Shown piece by piece: positions 15,461 through 27,257 of a DNA stretch of 64,000 nt. The stretch covers positions 4,553,780-4,617,779 of the forward strand of contig NZ_CP101655.1 of the NCBI RefSeq assembly GCF_028830055.1. Reading direction: 5' to 3'. Position 1 is the first letter of the stretch. Each line of letters opens with the position of its first letter. The notes under the pieces are model-generated. The model ran no database searches and was not told the origin of the DNA. It saw nothing but the letters and a program-made list of their open reading frames with translations. Origin of the DNA: Pseudomonas serboccidentalis. Its GTDB lineage: Bacteria > Pseudomonadota > Gammaproteobacteria > Pseudomonadales > Pseudomonadaceae. The position numbers and the translations under genes were made by a program.

Positions 15461-16717
15461 ATGGGTTACAAGAAGATTCAGGTTCCAGCCGTCGGCGACA
15501 AAATCACCGTCAATGCAGACCATTCTCTCAATGTTCCTGATAACCCGATCATCCCCTTCATCGAAGGTGACGGCATTGGTGTCGACATCAGCCCGGTGAT
15601 GATCAAGGTTGTCGATGCTGCTGTTCAGAAGGCCTACGGCGGCAAGCGCAAGATTTCCTGGATGGAAGTCTATGCCGGCGAAAAAGCCACTCAGGTTTAC
15701 GACCAGGACACCTGGCTGCCCCAGGAAACCCTGGACGCGGTCAAGGATTACGTGGTTTCCATCAAAGGCCCACTGACCACGCCGGTCGGTGGCGGTATCC
15801 GTTCGCTGAACGTGGCCCTGCGCCAGCAACTCGACCTGTACGTCTGCCTGCGCCCGGTGCGCTGGTTCGAAGGCGTACCGAGCCCGGTGAAAAAGCCCGG
15901 CGACGTCGACATGACCATTTTCCGCGAGAACTCCGAGGACATCTACGCCGGTATCGAGTGGAAGGCCGGTTCCCCGGAAGCCACCAAGATCATCAAATTC
16001 CTTAAAGAAGAAATGGGCGTCACCAAGATCCGTTTCGACGAAAACTGCGGTATCGGCGTCAAGCCGGTGTCCCTCGAAGGCACCAAGCGTCTGGCGCGCA
16101 AGGCCCTGCAATATGTGGTCGACAACGATCGCGACTCGCTGACCATCGTGCACAAAGGCAACATCATGAAGTTCACCGAAGGTGCCTTCAAGGAATGGGC
16201 CTATGAAGTGGCGGCCGAAGAATTCGGCGCGACCCTGCTCGACGGCGGTCCGTGGATGCAGTTCAAAAATCCGAAAACCGGCAAGAACGTCATCGTCAAA
16301 GATGCCATCGCCGACGCCATGCTTCAGCAGATCCTGCTGCGCCCGGCGGAATACGATGTGATCGCGACCCTCAACCTCAACGGCGACTACCTCTCCGACG
16401 CCCTGGCGGCGGAAGTGGGCGGTATCGGTATTGCGCCGGGTGCCAACCTGTCCGACACCGTGGCGATGTTCGAAGCCACCCATGGCACCGCGCCGAAGTA
16501 CGCCGGCAAGGACCAGGTCAACCCGGGTTCGCTGATTCTCTCGGCCGAGATGATGCTGCGCCACATGGGCTGGACCGAAGCGGCGGATCTGATCATCAAG
16601 GGCACCAACGGCGCCATTGGTGCGAAAACCGTGACCTACGACTTCGAGCGTCTGATGGACGGCGCCAAGCTGGTCTCGTCTTCAGGCTTCGGTGATGCGC
16701 TGATTTCGCACATGTAA
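15461..16717 (+). CDS. icd: NADP-dependent isocitrate dehydrogenase, dimeric type
   Basis: The 418-residue enzyme is the E. coli Icd-type isocitrate dehydrogenase of the TCA cycle. The active-site segment [14 protein letters not shown] contains the serine that AceK phosphorylates in enteric bacteria, so this isozyme may be the switchable one at the glyoxylate branch. The NADP-domain motif [13 protein letters not shown] is also present. The ATG at 15461 has GGAG at seven bases. A strong terminator follows the stop. Confidence 0.97.
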   Translation: MGYKKIQVPAVGDKITVNADHSLNVPDNPIIPFIEGDGIGVDISPVMIKVVDAAVQKAYGGKRKISWMEVYAGEKATQVYDQDTWLPQETLDAVKDYVVSIKGPLTTPVGGGIRSLNVALRQQLDLYVCLRPVRWFEGVPSPVKKPGDVDMTIFRENSEDIYAGIEWKAGSPEATKIIKFLKEEMGVTKIRFDENCGIGVKPVSLEGTKRLARKALQYVVDNDRDSLTIVHKGNIMKFTEGAFKEWAYEVAAEEFGATLLDGGPWMQFKNPKTGKNVIVKDAIADAMLQQILLRPAEYDVIATLNLNGDYLSDALAAEVGGIGIAPGANLSDTVAMFEATHGTAPKYAGKDQVNPGSLILSAEMMLRHMGWTEAADLIIKGTNGAIGAKTVTYDFERLMDGAKLVSSSGFGDALISHM

Positions 16718-16730
16718 GCGATACAGGTAC

Positions 16731-16757
16731 AAAAAAACCGCCTTCGGGCGGTTTTTT
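16731..16757. terminator. bidirectional terminator between icd and cspD
   Basis: AAAAAAACCGCC-TTCG-GGCGGTTTTTT forms a hairpin with a stable UUCG-type loop, an A tract before and a T tract after. It lies between the convergent ends of icd and cspD and can serve both. Confidence 0.9.
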
Positions 16758-16779
16758 CATGGCGGGAAAACTGTTCAGG

Positions 16780-17061
16780 TCAGCTCGACACCTTTTCGGC
16801 ACGAGAGGCATGCGCAGCCGTCTCGCTGGCAACCGTCGCGCCTTTGATTTTCACGGCATGCAGGCCTTTGGGCCCCTGGACGATCTCGAAGCTGACGAGT
16901 TGTCCGGCCTTGAGGGTTTTATACCCGTCCATCTCAATGGCGGAGTAGTGTGCAAAGAAATCGATTTCTTTGCCATCCTCGTCTCGTCCTTCGCGGGCAT
17001 CGGTGTTGATGAAGCCGAATCCCTTGGCATTGTTGAACCACTTGACCTTGCCGACAGCCAT
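16780..17061 (-). CDS. cspD: cold-shock-domain protein CspD
   Basis: The 93-residue product has a cold shock domain with RNP1 KGFGFI and the RNP2 variant DFFAHY, plus a C-terminal tail typical of CspD. CspD in E. coli is a stationary-phase inhibitor of DNA replication rather than a cold-induced chaperone. The ATG at 17061 ([14 protein letters not shown]) follows AGAGGGA. It is divergent from clpS, a neighbour arrangement conserved in gammaproteobacteria. Confidence 0.93.
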   Translation of the reverse strand: MAVGKVKWFNNAKGFGFINTDAREGRDEDGKEIDFFAHYSAIEMDGYKTLKAGQLVSFEIVQGPKGLHAVKIKGATVASETAAHASRAEKVSS

Positions 17062-17286
17062 GCTCAAATCCCTCTGCAACAGACTCCATCGCTGGAGTAT
17101 CATCCAGGACATCCGCAATCGAATTCGTTTAAATGAATTGACTCCGCGGATCTTTTTTACCCACTGTGGGCTCTATTGGTTGTAACACCGTTTTCCCGAT
17201 AGTCAAGGTGACCGGGCAGTCGGAGTTGAAAAGGTGCACAGCCGCCCCCACCACTGTATTTGCACAACTGACGAACCTTTCTTTCC

Positions 17287-17670
17287 ATGCATGCAATCAG
17301 CCAGATTCGACTAACATTCAATCAGGATCGCCCGCTTCTCCAAAAGGATCTTCCACAGGAGCACGACGACGATTCGGCAGGCGTTGCTGTTCAGGAAGCA
17401 AAGCCTGCGTTACAGGCGCCGCCGATGTACAAGGTGGTTTTGTTCAACGATGACTACACACCGATGGATTTCGTCGTCGAAGTGCTCGAGGTGTTTTTTA
17501 ACCTGAATCGCGAGCTGGCGACCAAGGTCATGCTGGCCGTCCACACAGAAGGACGGGCAGTATGTGGAGTGTTTACCCGCGACATCGCCGAGACAAAGGC
17601 CATGCAGGTCAACCAGTACGCCAGGGAAAGCCAGCATCCGCTACTCTGTGAAATCGAGAAGGACGGTTAA
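17287..17670 (+). CDS. clpS: ATP-dependent Clp protease adaptor ClpS
   Basis: The 127-residue adaptor recognises N-end-rule substrates (N-terminal Leu, Phe, Tyr, Trp) and hands them to ClpA. The conserved core runs from [20 protein letters not shown] near residue 46 to the C-terminus, and the N-terminal extension is the flexible ClpA-engaging tail. It lies 30 bp upstream of clpA and is presumably co-transcribed. The start gives the usual [14 protein letters not shown] opening of Pseudomonas ClpS. Confidence 0.95.
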   Translation: MHAISQIRLTFNQDRPLLQKDLPQEHDDDSAGVAVQEAKPALQAPPMYKVVLFNDDYTPMDFVVEVLEVFFNLNRELATKVMLAVHTEGRAVCGVFTRDIAETKAMQVNQYARESQHPLLCEIEKDG

Positions 17671-17700
17671 TCGCCGACCACTTGGGTATGAGGTGAAGCT

Positions 17701-19971
17701 ATGTTAAACCGCGAGCTCGAAGTCACCCTCAATCTTGCCTTCAAGGAGGCTCGTTCGAAGCGTCATGAATTCATGACCGTCGAACACCTGCTGCTGGCCC
17801 TATTGGACAATGAGGCTGCCGCCACCGTATTGCGTGCCTGCGGCGCAAACCTCGACAAACTCAAGCACGACCTGCAGGAGTTCATCGACTCCACCACGCC
17901 ATTGATCCCCGTCCATGACGAAGATCGTGAAACCCAGCCAACTCTGGGCTTCCAGCGTGTACTGCAGCGTGCTGTTTTTCACGTACAGAGCTCGGGCAAA
18001 CGCGAAGTGACTGGCGCCAACGTGCTGGTTGCAATCTTCAGTGAGCAAGAGAGTCAGGCCGTGTTTCTGCTGAAACAGCAGAGCGTTGCGCGTATTGATG
18101 TCGTCAATTACATCGCCCATGGCATTTCCAAAGTGCCGGGGCATGGCGATCACTCTGAAGGTGAACAAGATATGCAGGACGACGAGGGCGGTGAGTCTTC
18201 TTCCTCAGGCAATCCTCTGGATGCTTATGCCAGTAACCTGAACGAACTTGCGCGCCAGGGGCGTATCGATCCGCTGGTCGGCCGCGAAATGGAAGTCGAG
18301 CGTGTCGCGCAGATTCTCGCGCGTCGGCGCAAGAACAATCCGCTGTTGGTGGGCGAGGCGGGCGTGGGTAAAACCGCGATTGCCGAAGGCTTGGCCAAGC
18401 GCATTGTCGACAACCAGGTGCCGGACCTGCTGGCCAACAGCGTCGTCTACTCGCTCGATCTCGGTGCTCTGCTCGCGGGCACCAAGTATCGCGGCGATTT
18501 CGAGAAGCGCTTCAAGGCGCTGCTCAATGAACTGAAAAAACGTCCGCAGGCGATCCTGTTCATCGACGAGATCCACACCATTATCGGTGCGGGGGCTGCG
18601 TCCGGTGGAGTGATGGATGCCTCGAACCTGCTCAAGCCATTGCTCTCGTCTGGCGACATTCGCTGCATCGGCTCGACCACGTTCCAGGAATTTCGCGGCA
18701 TCTTCGAGAAGGACCGTGCCCTGGCGCGGCGCTTCCAGAAAGTCGATGTCGTCGAGCCGTCGGTGGAAGATACCATCGGCATCCTGCGCGGCCTGAAAGG
18801 GCGTTTCGAGCAGCACCACAACATCGAATACAGCGATGAGTCGTTGCGCGCTGCCGCTGAACTGGCATCGCGCTACATCAATGACCGGCACATGCCGGAC
18901 AAGGCCATCGACGTGATCGACGAAGCGGGCGCCTACCAGCGTCTGCAACCAGTCGAAAAACGTGTGAAACGCATTGAGGTGCCGCAGGTTGAAGACATCG
19001 TGGCGAAGATCGCGCGGATTCCGCCGAAACACGTCACCAGTTCCGACAAGGAACTGCTGCGCAACCTGGAGCGTGACCTGAAGCTGACGGTGTTTGGTCA
19101 GGACGCCGCGATCGATTCGCTGTCGACCGCGATCAAGCTGTCCCGTGCCGGCCTCAAGTCGCCTGACAAGCCTGTCGGTTCGTTCCTGTTCGCAGGTCCT
19201 ACCGGTGTCGGTAAAACCGAGGCCGCGCGGCAGCTGGCCAAGGCGTTGGGGATCGAACTGGTGCGCTTCGACATGTCCGAATACATGGAGCGTCACACCG
19301 TATCGCGTCTGATCGGTGCACCTCCAGGCTATGTCGGGTTCGATCAGGGCGGTCTGTTGACCGAAGCGATCACCAAGCAGCCGCACTGCGTATTGCTGCT
19401 CGATGAAATCGAGAAGGCGCATCCGGAAGTCTTCAACCTGCTGCTGCAGGTGATGGACCACGGTACGCTCACCGACAACAACGGGCGCAAGGCGGACTTC
19501 CGCAACGTGATCATCATCATGACCACCAACGCCGGTGCCGAGACTGCAGCGCGTGCTTCGATCGGTTTCACTCATCAGGATCACTCGTCCGATGCGATGG
19601 AAGTGATCAAGAAGAGCTTTACGCCTGAATTCCGTAACCGTCTGGACACCATTATCCAGTTTGGTCGCCTCAGTCATGAGGTCATCAAAAGTGTGGTGGA
19701 CAAGTTCCTCACCGAACTGCAGGCGCAGCTGGAAGACAAGCGTGTGTTGCTGGAGGTTACCGATGCGGCGCGCAGCTGGCTGGCGGCCGGTGGTTACGAT
19801 TCGGCCATGGGCGCACGTCCGATGGCGCGCCTGATCCAGGACAAGATCAAGCGTCCGTTGGCGGAGGAGATTCTGTTTGGCGAGCTGGCCGAGCATGGCG
19901 GTGTGGTTCACATCGACATCAAGGATGGTGAGTTGACGTTTGACTTCGAAACTACCGCAGAAATGGCCTGA
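17701..19971 (+). CDS. clpA: ATP-dependent Clp protease ATP-binding subunit ClpA
   Basis: This 756-residue Hsp100 unfoldase feeds substrates to ClpP. The N-domain (about 1-145) is followed by AAA module D1 with Walker [10 protein letters not shown] and module D2 with GPTGVGKTE. The ASIGFTHQD segment supplies the IGF tripeptide loop that docks to ClpP. It follows clpS by 30 bp and ends in a strong terminator. Length and motif order are normal. Confidence 0.97.
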   Translation: MLNRELEVTLNLAFKEARSKRHEFMTVEHLLLALLDNEAAATVLRACGANLDKLKHDLQEFIDSTTPLIPVHDEDRETQPTLGFQRVLQRAVFHVQSSGKREVTGANVLVAIFSEQESQAVFLLKQQSVARIDVVNYIAHGISKVPGHGDHSEGEQDMQDDEGGESSSSGNPLDAYASNLNELARQGRIDPLVGREMEVERVAQILARRRKNNPLLVGEAGVGKTAIAEGLAKRIVDNQVPDLLANSVVYSLDLGALLAGTKYRGDFEKRFKALLNELKKRPQAILFIDEIHTIIGAGAASGGVMDASNLLKPLLSSGDIRCIGSTTFQEFRGIFEKDRALARRFQKVDVVEPSVEDTIGILRGLKGRFEQHHNIEYSDESLRAAAELASRYINDRHMPDKAIDVIDEAGAYQRLQPVEKRVKRIEVPQVEDIVAKIARIPPKHVTSSDKELLRNLERDLKLTVFGQDAAIDSLSTAIKLSRAGLKSPDKPVGSFLFAGPTGVGKTEAARQLAKALGIELVRFDMSEYMERHTVSRLIGAPPGYVGFDQGGLLTEAITKQPHCVLLLDEIEKAHPEVFNLLLQVMDHGTLTDNNGRKADFRNVIIIMTTNAGAETAARASIGFTHQDHSSDAMEVIKKSFTPEFRNRLDTIIQFGRLSHEVIKSVVDKFLTELQAQLEDKRVLLEVTDAARSWLAAGGYDSAMGARPMARLIQDKIKRPLAEEILFGELAEHGGVVHIDIKDGELTFDFETTAEMA

Positions 19972-19987
19972 CGGCCTTGGATCAAGA

Positions 19988-20009
19988 GGGCGCCTTCGGG
20001 CGCCTTTTT
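19988..20009 (+). terminator. intrinsic terminator of clpA
   Basis: GGGCGCC-TTC-GGGCGCC is followed by TTTTTG 17 bases after the clpA stop, a typical Rho-independent terminator. Confidence 0.88.
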
Positions 20010-20031
20010 GTTGTCTGGTGTTTTTGTGTGT

Positions 20032-20320
20032 ATATCCGTTGCTGCGGTGATGGCTTATTACGGTTTCGCCCTTACGGCGACTCACTTTTTTTCAAACGCC
20101 AAAAAAAGTAAGCAAAAAACGCTTGCTCCTACGTGCGGCCCGCTCGCTGGGGCTCGGGGTACCTTCGCTGCGGGATCGATCCGGGCGCAGCGTCTACGGT
20201 TTGCTTCGCTGCACCTCCTCTCGCTGTGTTTGGCTGCGCCAAACGGTCGCTGCGCTCCCACGCCCGGATCAATCCCTCCACTCAGCCTGCCGACGTCGCC
20301 CATGGATCAAGAGCTGCAGC
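20032..20320 (+). repeat. long intergenic repeat element, copy 1
   Basis: This stretch is homologous over about 280 bp to the reverse complement of 20500-20781. Shared blocks include ATATCCGTTGCTGCGG at the outer end, then a GGTTTCGCnCTTAC block, and further in TACGGTTTGCTTCGCTGCAC followed by CTCCTCTCG. It is dense in short internal palindromes and has no supported gene: open frames across it differ between copies. From memory, similar sequences recur between genes in many P. fluorescens-group genomes. Confidence 0.75.
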
Positions 20321-20449
20321 CGAGCTAACGCTCATCCTGTTGAGTGGTGAGAGGCGGGTGCGGTCTGCTGTTGATTTCTGTGGAGCTGTCTTTTCAGCGA
20401 TGGCGGCCTGACAGCCGACCAACCTCTAATTGAATACACCCAATCCCAT

Positions 20450-20485
20450 GTAGGAGCTGCCGAAGGCTGCGATCTTTTGATCTGG
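20450..20485 (+). repeat. solitary REP half, family B
   Basis: CATGTAGGAGCTGCCGAAGG continues into CTGCGATCTTTTGAT as in the paired family B elements, but no clean inverted partner follows within 100 bp. It lies between the two long inverted elements. Confidence 0.8.
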
Positions 20486-20499
20486 CTCTGGCTTTTGAT

Positions 20500-20781
20500 G
20501 TGGCTTTTGATCTCCAGCCCCTTCGGCAGGCCGAGCGAAGGTGTTCATCCGGGGGTTGGGCGCGCAGCGCCATGCGGCGAAGCCGCATACATCGAGAGGA
20601 GGTGCAGCGAAGCAAACCGTAGGCGATGCCCCCGGATGGACACCGTAGCGAGGGAGCACTGAGCCTCAGCGAAGTGCCGTACGCCGGGGCCAAGCCTTTT
20701 GGGTTACCTTTTCGGCGTTTGGAAAAGGTGACTCGCTGTAAGAGCGAAACCGCCAGCGGCAACACCCGCAGCAACGGATAT
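20500..20781 (-). repeat. long intergenic repeat element, copy 2 (inverted)
   Basis: Read on the minus strand this copy begins at 20781 with ATATCCGTTGCTGCGGGTG and aligns by eye with copy 1 at 20032. It shares the tract TACGGTTTGCTTCGCTGCAC and the closing GCCTGCCGA tract. The two copies diverge at many positions, so they are not a recent duplication. Together they form a very large imperfect inverted repeat in the clpA-infA gap. Confidence 0.75.
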
Positions 20782-20819
20782 GCCCCCAATCCCCAATCCC
20801 CAACCCCAAAGCGCAGACA

Positions 20820-20848
20820 CAAAAACGCCCGGCATAAACCGGGCGTTC
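20820..20848 (-). terminator. intrinsic terminator of infA
   Basis: On the minus strand, AACGCCCGG-TTTAT-GCCGGGCGTT is followed by a T tract immediately after the infA stop codon. Confidence 0.88.
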
Positions 20849-20861
20849 TGTATTGACTTGA

Positions 20862-21080
20862 TTAGCGAGCGCGGTAAGTGATGCGCCCTTTGCTCAAGTC
20901 ATAGGGCGTCAGCTCGACGCGCACTTTGTCACCGGTAAGAATACGAATGTAGTTCTTGCGCATCTTGCCGGAAATATGCGCGGTTACGACGTGCCCATTT
21001 TCCAACTCCACACGAAACATGGTGTTGGGCAGGGTGTCGACGACAGTGCCTTCCATTTCGAAGCTGTCTTCTTTCGACAT
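20862..21080 (-). CDS. infA: translation initiation factor IF-1
   Basis: The 72-residue S1/OB-fold protein binds the ribosomal A site during initiation. The N-terminus [19 protein letters not shown] and the C-terminus [10 protein letters not shown] are diagnostic. The ATG at 21080 is the only start giving the standard length. It is monocistronic with its own terminator, next to bpt and aat as in other pseudomonads. Confidence 0.98.
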
Positions 21081-21192
21081 GCAGTAAAGCCCTCGGTATC
21101 CAATGAATGGCCCGGTGCAACTGCGCCAGGCAAAAGCGGCGTGCATTGTGCCCGAAAAAGGGGGTTTAAGCCAAGGGGTTTAGGGCTTGCGA

Positions 21193-21900
21193 TTAGTTCA
21201 GGATCACCCAGCGCTGATTAATCAGCAATTCGATGGGGCGATATTGGGTTTTGTAGTTCATCTTTTTGCAGTTCTTGATCCAATAACCGAGATACACCGC
21301 CTCCAGCCCCAACCGCTGACTTTCGGCGATTTGCCACAGGATCGCGAAACGACCCAGGCTGCGACGCTCTTCGTCGGGTTCGTAAAAGGTGTAGACCGCC
21401 GACAGGCCGTTGGGCAGCAGATCGGTCACCGCGACGGCGAGTAACCGTCCGTCGAGACGAAATTCATAGAAGCGCGAGAAGGGCAGGTCGCGCACCAGAA
21501 AGGTCGAGAACTGATCGCGGCTCGGTGGGTACATGTCGCCGTCGGCATGCCGCTGTTCGATATAGCGCTGGTACAGATCGAAATATTCTTCGCTGAAGTG
21601 CGGTTTTATCGGGCGTACCTGCAGATCGGCATTGCGTTTGAAAATGCGTTTCTGCTGGCGGTTGGGGTTGAACTGCGCCACCGGGATGCGCGCAGGCACG
21701 CACGCATTGCAATTCTGGCAATGGGGCCGATACAGATGATCGCCGCTGCGACGAAAGCCCATTTCCGACAGATCTGCGTAGACGTGCACATCCATGGGCT
21801 GGCTCGGGTCGAGAAACAGCGTCGTCGCCTGCTCCTCGGGCAGATAACTGCAGGAATGCGGCTGAGTGGCATAGAACTTCAAGCGCGCCAACTCGGTCAT
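21193..21900 (-). CDS. bpt: aspartate/glutamate leucyltransferase (arginyltransferase-like, Bpt)
   Basis: The 235-residue enzyme belongs to the bacterial ATE1-like family, which transfers leucine from Leu-tRNA to N-terminal Asp or Glu. This makes N-degrons read by ClpS. The N-terminal region carries the cysteine pairs PHSCSYL and [11 protein letters not shown]. The C-terminal [16 protein letters not shown] is typical. The ATG at 21900 follows GAGG. It precedes infA and follows aat by about 60 bp, so aat and bpt may form one unit. Confidence 0.93.
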   Translation of the reverse strand: MTELARLKFYATQPHSCSYLPEEQATTLFLDPSQPMDVHVYADLSEMGFRRSGDHLYRPHCQNCNACVPARIPVAQFNPNRQQKRIFKRNADLQVRPIKPHFSEEYFDLYQRYIEQRHADGDMYPPSRDQFSTFLVRDLPFSRFYEFRLDGRLLAVAVTDLLPNGLSAVYTFYEPDEERRSLGRFAILWQIAESQRLGLEAVYLGYWIKNCKKMNYKTQYRPIELLINQRWVILN

Positions 21901-21957
21901 GATCAACCCTCGGGATAAGCTGGTGAATTAAGTGTAAGCCACGCGCGCAAAAGTCGC

Positions 21958-22638
21958 TCAGCAAACCCAGGTGGCGCGACTGGGTTGATCCAGGTGGCGG
22001 GCCAGATAGCCGGCGAATTCGTGGCGGGGGATCGCCCGGGCGCCGAGGCTGTGCAGATGATCGGTCGGCATCTGGCAGTCAATCAGGACGAATCCTGCGT
22101 CTTTCAGGTGTCGCACGAGAGTGGCAAAGCCGTATTTGGAGGCGTTGTCGGCGCGGCTGAACATCGATTCGCCGAAAAACAGCTGTCCCATCGCCAGGCC
22201 ATACAGGCCGCCGACCAGTTGGCTCTGATCCCAGACCTCGACCGAGTGGGCGAAGCCGCGTCGGTGCAGTTCCAGATAGGCGTCCTGCATGGCTTCGGTG
22301 ATCCAGGTGCCGTCGGCGTAATCCCGCGGTGCAGCGCAGGCGCGAATCACCGCGTCGAAATCCTGATCGAAGGTCACCTGATAGCGTTCCTTGCGCAGCA
22401 GTTTGCCAAGGCTGCGCGAGACATGCAGTTCGTCGGGAAACAACACGGTACGAGGATCCGGTGACCACCAGAGAATCGGTTGGCCCTCGGAAAACCACGG
22501 AAAGCAGCCGTGGCGATATGCCTGAATCAGCCGATCGGCCGACAGATCGCCACCGGCGGCGAGCAATCCGTTGGGGTCGCGCATGGCCTTTTCCAGCGGC
22601 GGAAAAGTCAGGGAGTTACGTTGTAACCAAGTCAGCAT
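21958..22638 (-). CDS. aat: leucyl/phenylalanyl-tRNA-protein transferase
   Basis: The 226-residue enzyme adds Leu or Phe to proteins with N-terminal Lys or Arg, creating primary N-degrons. Family motifs are [20 protein letters not shown] near residue 44 and [13 protein letters not shown] near residue 137. It is next to bpt, so both aminoacyl transferases of the N-end rule are adjacent, 2 kb from clpA. Length is standard. Confidence 0.96.
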   Translation of the reverse strand: MLTWLQRNSLTFPPLEKAMRDPNGLLAAGGDLSADRLIQAYRHGCFPWFSEGQPILWWSPDPRTVLFPDELHVSRSLGKLLRKERYQVTFDQDFDAVIRACAAPRDYADGTWITEAMQDAYLELHRRGFAHSVEVWDQSQLVGGLYGLAMGQLFFGESMFSRADNASKYGFATLVRHLKDAGFVLIDCQMPTDHLHSLGARAIPRHEFAGYLARHLDQPSRATWVC

Positions 22639-22701
22639 GGCATTCAGGCTTGCAGAAGGGGAGGGCGGTGCGGGCTGTATGGCCCGCGATAAAGTGTGCC
22701 G

Positions 22702-23970
<1,269 letters not shown>

Positions 23971-26379
23971 TTGAAGAAATCCACCGAAGCACCAAAAACA
24001 GTCGTTCCGCTCTGGCGCCAGCAATTGCACTACCGGCTCAAGGAAGGTGCATTGATCGCCATCGGTGCCTTGTGCCTGTTCCTGATGATGGCCTTGCTGA
24101 CCTACGGCAAGGACGATCCGGGCTGGAGCCACAACAGCAAGATCGACGACGTGCAGAACTTCGGCGGCCCGGCCGGTTCCTACAGCGCCGATATCCTGTT
24201 CATGGTGCTGGGTTACTTCGCATACATTTTCCCGCTGCTGCTGGCGATCAAGGCGTATCAGATCTTCCGCCAACGCCACGAACCATGGCAGTGGAGCGGC
24301 TGGCTGTTCTCCTGGCGTCTGATCGGCCTGGTGTTCCTGGTGCTGTCCGGCGCGGCGCTGGCGCATATCCATTTCCACGCTGCCACCGGTCTGCCGGCCG
24401 GCGCGGGCGGGGCGCTGGGCGAAAGCCTTGGTGATCTGGCGCGCAATGCCCTGAATATCCAGGGCAGCACGCTGCTGTTCATTGCCCTGTTCCTGTTCGG
24501 CCTGACGGTGTTCACCGACCTGTCGTGGTTCAAGGTGATGGATGTCACCGGCAAAATCACCCTCGACCTGTTCGAGCTGTTCCAGGGCGCGATCAACCGC
24601 TGGTGGTCGGCCCGTACCGAGCGCAAGCAACTGGTCGCGCAACTGCGTGAAGTCGATGACCGCGTCCATGACGTGGTGGCCCCGACCGTCACCGACAAGC
24701 GTGAACAGGCCAAGGTCAAGGAACGTCTGATCGAGCGCGAGCAGGCCCTGAGCAAGCACATGTCCGATCGCGAGAAGCAGGTGCCGCCGGTGATCGCCCC
24801 GGCGCCGGCCAAGGCGCCCGAGCCAAGCAAGCGTGTGCAGAAAGAGAAGCAGGTGCCGTTGTTCGTCGACAGCGCCGTGGAAGGCACCTTGCCGCCGATC
24901 TCGATCCTTGATCCTGCGGAAAAGAAACAACTCAATTATTCGCCTGAATCCCTGGCGGCGGTCGGCCACTTGCTGGAGATCAAGCTCAAGGAATTCGGCG
25001 TCGAGGTCACTGTGGACTCGATCCACCCGGGCCCGGTGATTACCCGTTACGAAATTCAGCCTGCCGCCGGCGTCAAAGTCAGCCGCATCGCCAACCTGGC
25101 GAAAGACCTTGCACGTTCGCTGGCCGTGACCAGTGTGCGCGTGGTCGAGGTGATTCCGGGCAAGACCACGGTTGGTATCGAGATCCCCAACGAAGACCGG
25201 CAGATCGTGCGGTTCTCCGAAGTGCTGTCGACCCCCGAGTACGATAACTTCAAGTCGCCGGTCACCCTGGCCCTGGGCCACGACATCGGCGGCAAACCGG
25301 TCATCACCGACCTGGCGAAGATGCCGCACCTGCTGGTGGCCGGTACCACCGGTTCCGGTAAGTCGGTGGGGGTGAACGCGATGATCCTGTCGATCCTGTT
25401 CAAGTCCGGCCCGGAAGACGCCAAGCTGATCATGATCGACCCGAAAATGTTGGAGCTGTCGATCTACGAAGGCATTCCGCACCTGCTGTGCCCGGTCGTG
25501 ACCGACATGAAGGACGCCGCCAACGCTTTGCGTTGGAGCGTTGCCGAGATGGAACGCCGCTACAAGCTGATGGCGAAGATGGGCGTGCGTAACCTTTCAG
25601 GCTTCAACGCCAAGGTCAAGGAAGCCCAGGACGCCGGCGAGCCGTTGAGCGATCCGCTGTACAAGCGCGAAAGCATTCACGACGAAGCGCCGCTGCTGCA
25701 GAAGCTGCCGACCATCGTCGTGGTCGTGGACGAATTCGCCGACATGATGATGATCGTCGGCAAGAAGGTCGAAGAACTGATTGCCCGTATCGCGCAAAAG
25801 GCGCGTGCCGCCGGTATCCACTTGATCCTCGCGACCCAGCGGCCGTCGGTGGACGTGATCACCGGTCTGATCAAGGCCAACATTCCGACCCGTATGGCGT
25901 TCCAGGTGTCGAGCAAGATCGACTCGCGGACCATCATCGACCAGGGCGGCGCCGAGCAACTGCTGGGCCACGGTGACATGCTCTACATGCCGCCGGGCAC
26001 CAGCCTGCCGATCCGGGTTCACGGTGCGTTCGTTTCCGACGATGAAGTACACCGTGTGGTGGAAGCGTGGAAACTGCGTGGCGCACCGGAATACAACGAC
26101 GACATCCTCAACGGTGTCGAAGAGGCGGGCAGCGGTTTTGAAGGCAGCAGCGGTGGCGGCGACGGTGATGATCCGGAGACCGACGCGCTGTATGACGAAG
26201 CCGTGCAGTTCGTTCTGGAAAGCCGCCGGGCGTCGATTTCTGCAGTACAGCGCAAGCTGAAGATCGGTTACAACCGTGCTGCGCGCATGATCGAAGCCAT
26301 GGAAATGGCCGGGGTCGTCACCTCAATGAACACCAACGGCTCACGTGAAGTCCTGGCTCCGGGCCCGGTTCGCGACTGA
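23971..26379 (+). CDS. ftsK: DNA translocase FtsK
   Basis: This roughly 802-residue septal translocase pumps chromosome termini and activates XerCD recombination at dif. Four membrane helices occupy about residues 25-190, followed by a charged linker. The motor domain has Walker [13 protein letters not shown] and Walker [15 protein letters not shown]-terminal gamma domain ([17 protein letters not shown]) reads KOPS sites. I propose the TTG at 23971 ([17 protein letters not shown]) as start; an in-frame TTG at 23908 would add 21 residues with an unlikely Arg-rich composition. Start confidence is moderate, identity is high. Confidence 0.92.
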   Translation: MKKSTEAPKTVVPLWRQQLHYRLKEGALIAIGALCLFLMMALLTYGKDDPGWSHNSKIDDVQNFGGPAGSYSADILFMVLGYFAYIFPLLLAIKAYQIFRQRHEPWQWSGWLFSWRLIGLVFLVLSGAALAHIHFHAATGLPAGAGGALGESLGDLARNALNIQGSTLLFIALFLFGLTVFTDLSWFKVMDVTGKITLDLFELFQGAINRWWSARTERKQLVAQLREVDDRVHDVVAPTVTDKREQAKVKERLIEREQALSKHMSDREKQVPPVIAPAPAKAPEPSKRVQKEKQVPLFVDSAVEGTLPPISILDPAEKKQLNYSPESLAAVGHLLEIKLKEFGVEVTVDSIHPGPVITRYEIQPAAGVKVSRIANLAKDLARSLAVTSVRVVEVIPGKTTVGIEIPNEDRQIVRFSEVLSTPEYDNFKSPVTLALGHDIGGKPVITDLAKMPHLLVAGTTGSGKSVGVNAMILSILFKSGPEDAKLIMIDPKMLELSIYEGIPHLLCPVVTDMKDAANALRWSVAEMERRYKLMAKMGVRNLSGFNAKVKEAQDAGEPLSDPLYKRESIHDEAPLLQKLPTIVVVVDEFADMMMIVGKKVEELIARIAQKARAAGIHLILATQRPSVDVITGLIKANIPTRMAFQVSSKIDSRTIIDQGGAEQLLGHGDMLYMPPGTSLPIRVHGAFVSDDEVHRVVEAWKLRGAPEYNDDILNGVEEAGSGFEGSSGGGDGDDPETDALYDEAVQFVLESRRASISAVQRKLKIGYNRAARMIEAMEMAGVVTSMNTNGSREVLAPGPVRD

Positions 26380-26446
26380 TTGCAAACGCAAGAGGCGGGA
26401 CAATGATGTGCCGCCGCTCTCCCAACGAGTATTCAAGAGGACTCCC

Positions 26447-27067
26447 ATGCGTCTTATCCGCATGCTGTTGCCAGTACTGGCGCTGACCACGCTCACGGCC
26501 CACGCCGACGACAAGGACGTGGCGCGTCTGACCCAACTGCTGGAAACATCGAAAACCCTGACCGCGAACTTTTCCCAACTGACCCTCGATGGCGGCGGCA
26601 CCCAGTTGCAGGAAACCACCGGTGAGATGACCCTGCAGCGTCCGGGTCTGTTCTACTGGCACACCAATGCGCCGAATGAGCAGACCATGGTTTCCGACGG
26701 CAAGAAGGTCACCCTGTGGGACCCGGATCTGGAGCAGGCGACCATCAAGAAACTCGATGAACGTCTGACCCAGACCCCGGCGCTGCTGCTGTCCGGTGAC
26801 GTGTCGAAGATCAGTCAGAGCTTCGACATCACCGCGAAAGAGGCGGGCGGCGTGATCGACTTCACCCTCAAGCCGAAGACCAAGGACACCCTGTTCGACA
26901 ACCTGCGTCTGTCGTTCCGCAATGGTCTGGTCAATGATATGCAACTGATCGACAGCGTCGGCCAGCGCACCAACATCCTGTTCACCGGGGTCAAGGCCAA
27001 CGAAGCGGTACCGGCGTCGAAGTTCAAGTTCGATATCCCGAAGGGCGCTGACGTCATCCAGGAATAA
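26447..27067 (+). CDS. lolA: outer-membrane lipoprotein carrier protein LolA
   Basis: The 206-residue periplasmic chaperone carries lipoproteins from LolCDE to LolB. A signal peptide ([20 protein letters not shown]) precedes the mature start DDKDVARL. The beta-barrel-like core contains [21 protein letters not shown] and LWDPDLEQ, typical of LolA. The ATG at 26447 follows AAGAGGA. It is 67 bp after ftsK and probably in the same operon, the usual Pseudomonas order. Confidence 0.96.
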   Translation: MRLIRMLLPVLALTTLTAHADDKDVARLTQLLETSKTLTANFSQLTLDGGGTQLQETTGEMTLQRPGLFYWHTNAPNEQTMVSDGKKVTLWDPDLEQATIKKLDERLTQTPALLLSGDVSKISQSFDITAKEAGGVIDFTLKPKTKDTLFDNLRLSFRNGLVNDMQLIDSVGQRTNILFTGVKANEAVPASKFKFDIPKGADVIQE

Positions 27068-27107
27068 ATCCCGGCTCCCGGGTTGGGCTCTTGTGGCTTG
27101 GAGCTTT

Positions 27108-27211
27108 TGTGGCGAGGGAGCTTGCTCCCGCTGGGGCGCGAAGCGGCCCTGCTCTTGAATCAAAAGCGGCGACTGCTCCGCAGTCCAGCGGGAGCAAGCT
27201 CCCTCGCCACA
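27108..27211. repeat. REP pair, family C
   Basis: The arms 27108-27134 and 27185-27211 are 27-bp perfect reverse complements with core GGCGAGGGAGCTTGCTCCCG. It lies between lolA and rarA. Confidence 0.9.
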
Positions 27212-27257
27212 GGGTTTCCAACAGGTTTCAGACAATCAGAGGTTTCAACGCTACGTG

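Noticed and set aside
18205..20085. 626-codon open frame opposite clpA
   Set aside because: It is an antisense shadow of clpA with no recognisable domain or start signal.
20394..20822. 142-codon frame within the long intergenic repeats
   Set aside because: It lies in a repeated element whose two copies do not preserve the frame, so it is unlikely to be coding.
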